DNA of 64,000 nt from Marinobacter lipolyticus SM19 (GTDB lineage Bacteria; Pseudomonadota; Gammaproteobacteria; Pseudomonadales; Oleiphilaceae), in contig NZ_KE007329.1 in assembly GCF_000397065.2 (NCBI RefSeq), positions 17,750-81,749 on the forward strand. The letters are read 5' to 3'. A model generated the notes under the pieces. It saw only the letters and a list, made by a program, of their open reading frames with translations, was not told the DNA's origin and made no database searches. Made by a program: the position numbers and the translations under genes. Shown here one piece after another: positions 61,973-64,000 of this stretch (position 1 is the stretch's first letter; every line of letters starts with the position of its first letter).

Positions 61973-63958
61973 ATGAATTACTTTCTGACGGGTGGCACCG
62001 GATTCATCGGCCGTTTTCTCGTGGAAAAGCTCCTGGCACGTGGCGGTACGGTACATGTACTGGTGCGGGAGCAATCCCTGGGCAAGCTGGACATTCTAAG
62101 GGAGCGCTGGGGCGCTGACGAGAATCAGGTAAAAGCCGTTATCGGCGATCTGACCAGCCCCAATCTGGGGATTGACGACAAAACAATGGATGCCCTGAAA
62201 GGTCAGGTAGACCATTTCTTCCACCTGGCTGCCGTGTACGACATGGGAGCTGACGAAGAAGCCCAGCAGGCGACCAATATCGAGGGCACCCGCAGTGCGG
62301 TCAATGCCGCTCAGGCCATGGGCGCCGGTTGTTTCCATCACGTGTCTTCCATTGCTGCAGCCGGCCTGTTCAAGGGCACTTTCCGCGAGGATATGTTCGA
62401 GGAAGCGGAGAAGCTGGATCATCCGTATCTGCTGACCAAGCATGAATCCGAGAAAGTGGTTCGTGAAAGCTGCAAGGTGCCGTTCCGCATCTATCGGCCG
62501 GGTATGGTGATTGGCCATTCCGAAACTGGCGAGATGGACAAGGTGGACGGCCCTTATTACTTCTTCAAGATGATCCAGAAAATCCGCCACGCATTGCCGC
62601 AATGGGTGCCGACCATCGGTATCGAGGGTGGTCGCCTGAATGTGGTTCCGGTGGATTTCGTGGTCAACGCCCTGGATCATATTGCTCACCTGGAAGGTGA
62701 GGATGGCAACTGTTTCCATCTGGTGGATTCCGACCCTCACAAGGTAGGGGAGATCCTCAATATCTTCTGCGAAGCCGGCCATGCTCCACGTATGGGGATG
62801 CGTATCGACTCGCGGATGTTCGGTTTCGTGCCGCCATTTATTCGCCAGAGTTTGAAAAACCTGCCGCCGGTTAAGCGCCTGACCAGTGCTGTACTGGATG
62901 ATATGGGCATTCCGCCGTCGGTGTTGTCGTTTATCAATTACCCGACCCGGTTCGATGCGAGGGAGACCGAGCGCGTCCTGAAAGGGACCGACATCGCGGT
63001 TCCACGCCTGCAGGATTACGCACCGGTGATCTGGGATTACTGGGAGCGTCACCTGGACCCGGATCTGTTCAAGGACCGGACCCTGCGCGGCACGGTGGAA
63101 GGCAAGGTCTGTGTGGTAACTGGCGGTACGTCGGGCATTGGTCTGGCTACGGCCCAGAAACTGGCCGATGCTGGTGCCATCCTGGTGATCGGTGCTCGCA
63201 AGAAAGAGCGTCTTGCCGAAATCACGGCGGATCTTGAGGCCCGTGGCGGGAATGTTCACGCCTACCAGTGTGACTTTGCCGAAATGGAAGACTGTGACCG
63301 CTTCGTACAAACCGTTCTGGAAAATCACGGGCACGTCGATGTGCTGGTTAACAACGCTGGTCGATCCATCCGCCGGTCACTGGCGCTGTCGTTTGACCGC
63401 TTCCACGACTTTGAGCGCACTATGCAGCTGAACTACTTCGGTTCAGTGCGCCTGATCATGGGCTTTGCCCCGGCCATGCTGGAGCGCCGTCGTGGCCATG
63501 TGGTCAACATTTCCTCCATTGGTGTGCTGACGAACGCACCTCGGTTCTCAGCCTATGTGGCCTCCAAGTCCGCGCTGGATGCGTTCAGTCGCTGCGCAGC
63601 TGCGGAGTGGTCTGACCGTAACGTCACCTTCACCACTATCAATATGCCGTTGGTGAAAACGCCGATGATCGCACCGACCAAGATTTACGATTCGGTGCCG
63701 ACCCTGACCCCGGATGAGGCGGCGGAAATGGTGGCAGATGCCATCGTCTATCGTCCCAAGCGGATTGCCACGCGCCTTGGCATCTTTGCTCAGGTGCTGC
63801 ACGCGATTGCCCCGAAGATGGGCGAGATCGTGATGAATACCGGTTACCGTATGTTCCCGGATTCCCCTGCGGCGGCTGGCAGCAAGTCCGGCGAGAAGCC
63901 CAAGGTGTCCTCGGAACAAGTGGCCTTTGCGGCGATCATGCGGGGTATTTACTGGTAA
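61973..63958 (+). CDS. Two-domain fatty acyl-CoA reductase (alcohol-forming)
   Basis: Reduces fatty acyl-CoA (and fatty aldehyde) to fatty alcohol, the alcohol part of wax esters. The 661-residue product has the size and architecture of the characterised Marinobacter enzyme. Domain 1 (1-370) has the Rossmann loop LTGGTGFIGRFLVE and the catalytic Tyr152/Lys156 in YLLTK. Domain 2 (375-650) is a classical SDR with VVTGGTSGIG, VLVNNAGRS, NISSIGV and Tyr528/Lys532 in YVASK. ATG 61973 (MNYFLTGGTG) gives this length, with AGGTGG upstream; the frame extends 18 codons further. The gene ends 42 bp before the window edge. Confidence 0.95.
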   Translation: MNYFLTGGTGFIGRFLVEKLLARGGTVHVLVREQSLGKLDILRERWGADENQVKAVIGDLTSPNLGIDDKTMDALKGQVDHFFHLAAVYDMGADEEAQQATNIEGTRSAVNAAQAMGAGCFHHVSSIAAAGLFKGTFREDMFEEAEKLDHPYLLTKHESEKVVRESCKVPFRIYRPGMVIGHSETGEMDKVDGPYYFFKMIQKIRHALPQWVPTIGIEGGRLNVVPVDFVVNALDHIAHLEGEDGNCFHLVDSDPHKVGEILNIFCEAGHAPRMGMRIDSRMFGFVPPFIRQSLKNLPPVKRLTSAVLDDMGIPPSVLSFINYPTRFDARETERVLKGTDIAVPRLQDYAPVIWDYWERHLDPDLFKDRTLRGTVEGKVCVVTGGTSGIGLATAQKLADAGAILVIGARKKERLAEITADLEARGGNVHAYQCDFAEMEDCDRFVQTVLENHGHVDVLVNNAGRSIRRSLALSFDRFHDFERTMQLNYFGSVRLIMGFAPAMLERRRGHVVNISSIGVLTNAPRFSAYVASKSALDAFSRCAAAEWSDRNVTFTTINMPLVKTPMIAPTKIYDSVPTLTPDEAAEMVADAIVYRPKRIATRLGIFAQVLHAIAPKMGEIVMNTGYRMFPDSPAAAGSKSGEKPKVSSEQVAFAAIMRGIYW

Positions 63959-63977
63959 TCTTTCGGTTAGCCAGCAT

Positions 63978-64000
63978 AAAAAAACCCCCCCCCCCCGGGG
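63978..64000. other. A7-C12-G4 homopolymer run at the window edge
   Basis: Seven A, twelve C and four G follow each other directly, 19 bp after the reductase stop codon. An A-run followed by C and G runs is half of a bidirectional terminator pattern with a C/G stem; the other half lies beyond the edge. A sequencing or assembly homopolymer error is equally possible. Confidence 0.5.

Overview
The window reads as chromosomal DNA of a marine gammaproteobacterium, most probably Marinobacter. Three things point there: the last gene is a 661-residue two-domain fatty acyl-CoA reductase of the type known from Marinobacter; the gene order glnD-map // rpsB-tsf-pyrH-frr-uppS-cdsA-dxr-rseP-bamA-skp-lpxD-fabZ-lpxA-lpxB-rnhB is gammaproteobacterial; and the proteins closely resemble Pseudomonas-type homologues. 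Everything here comes from reading the sequence and from family knowledge; no database search was run.

Layout. (1) 1-3080, minus strand: glnD (cut by the window edge) and map. (2) 3.1-18.0 kb, plus strand: the translation / isoprenoid / outer-membrane-biogenesis cluster. Ribosomal protein S2 and EF-Ts are followed by UMP kinase, ribosome recycling factor, undecaprenyl-PP synthase, CDP-DAG synthase, DXP reductoisomerase, the RseP site-2 protease, BamA and Skp, the lipid A genes lpxD-fabZ-lpxA-lpxB, and RNase HII. An initiator tRNA-Met gene with its own promoter and terminator closes this block. (3) 18.2-32.7 kb: an accessory stretch starting directly behind that tRNA. It holds an AraC regulator-SDR-lipoprotein esterase operon, an old-yellow-enzyme oxidoreductase, an SDR, a MntA/HepT nucleotidyltransferase-HEPN toxin pair, and a four-gene SMC/kleisin/Toprim operon of the Wadjet (Jet) / MksBEFG type with the unusual order D-C-A-B. 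(4) 32.7-46.9 kb: a three-gene signalling module (OmpR-type regulator, LysM-FecR protein, CHASE2 histidine kinase), topoisomerase III, BolA, a YciO-like protein, an SbcCD/YhaON-like nuclease-ATPase pair and orphan lipoproteins. (5) 46.9-51.8 kb: a minimal ethanolamine catabolism locus (eutR-like regulator, eutB, eutC, permease) without microcompartment genes. (6) 51.9-57 kb, minus strand: single stress or envelope genes (methyltransferase-like, OsmC, pirin, LpxR, ABM-domain and DUF1857-like proteins), tRNA-Arg(CCU) and a metallo-beta-lactamase-fold hydrolase. (7) 57-64 kb: a TIGR04283/TIGR04282 glycosyltransferase pair, a periplasmic pitrilysin-type protease, a small hypothetical gene and the fatty acyl reductase.

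How it fits together. The 3-18 kb block makes the outer envelope: isoprenoid carrier (dxr, uppS), phospholipid precursor (cdsA), lipid A (lpxD/fabZ/lpxA/lpxB), outer-membrane protein assembly (bamA, skp) and the stress protease that monitors it (rseP). The most interesting system is the 26.0-31.9 kb SMC operon. All three of its gene junctions are 8-bp ATG...stop overlaps, which implies one translationally coupled complex. Together with the neighbouring MntA/HepT pair it looks like a small anti-plasmid/anti-phage defence patch behind a tRNA gene. The fatty acyl reductase at the right end fits wax-ester storage and has a pair of palindromic operator candidates upstream.
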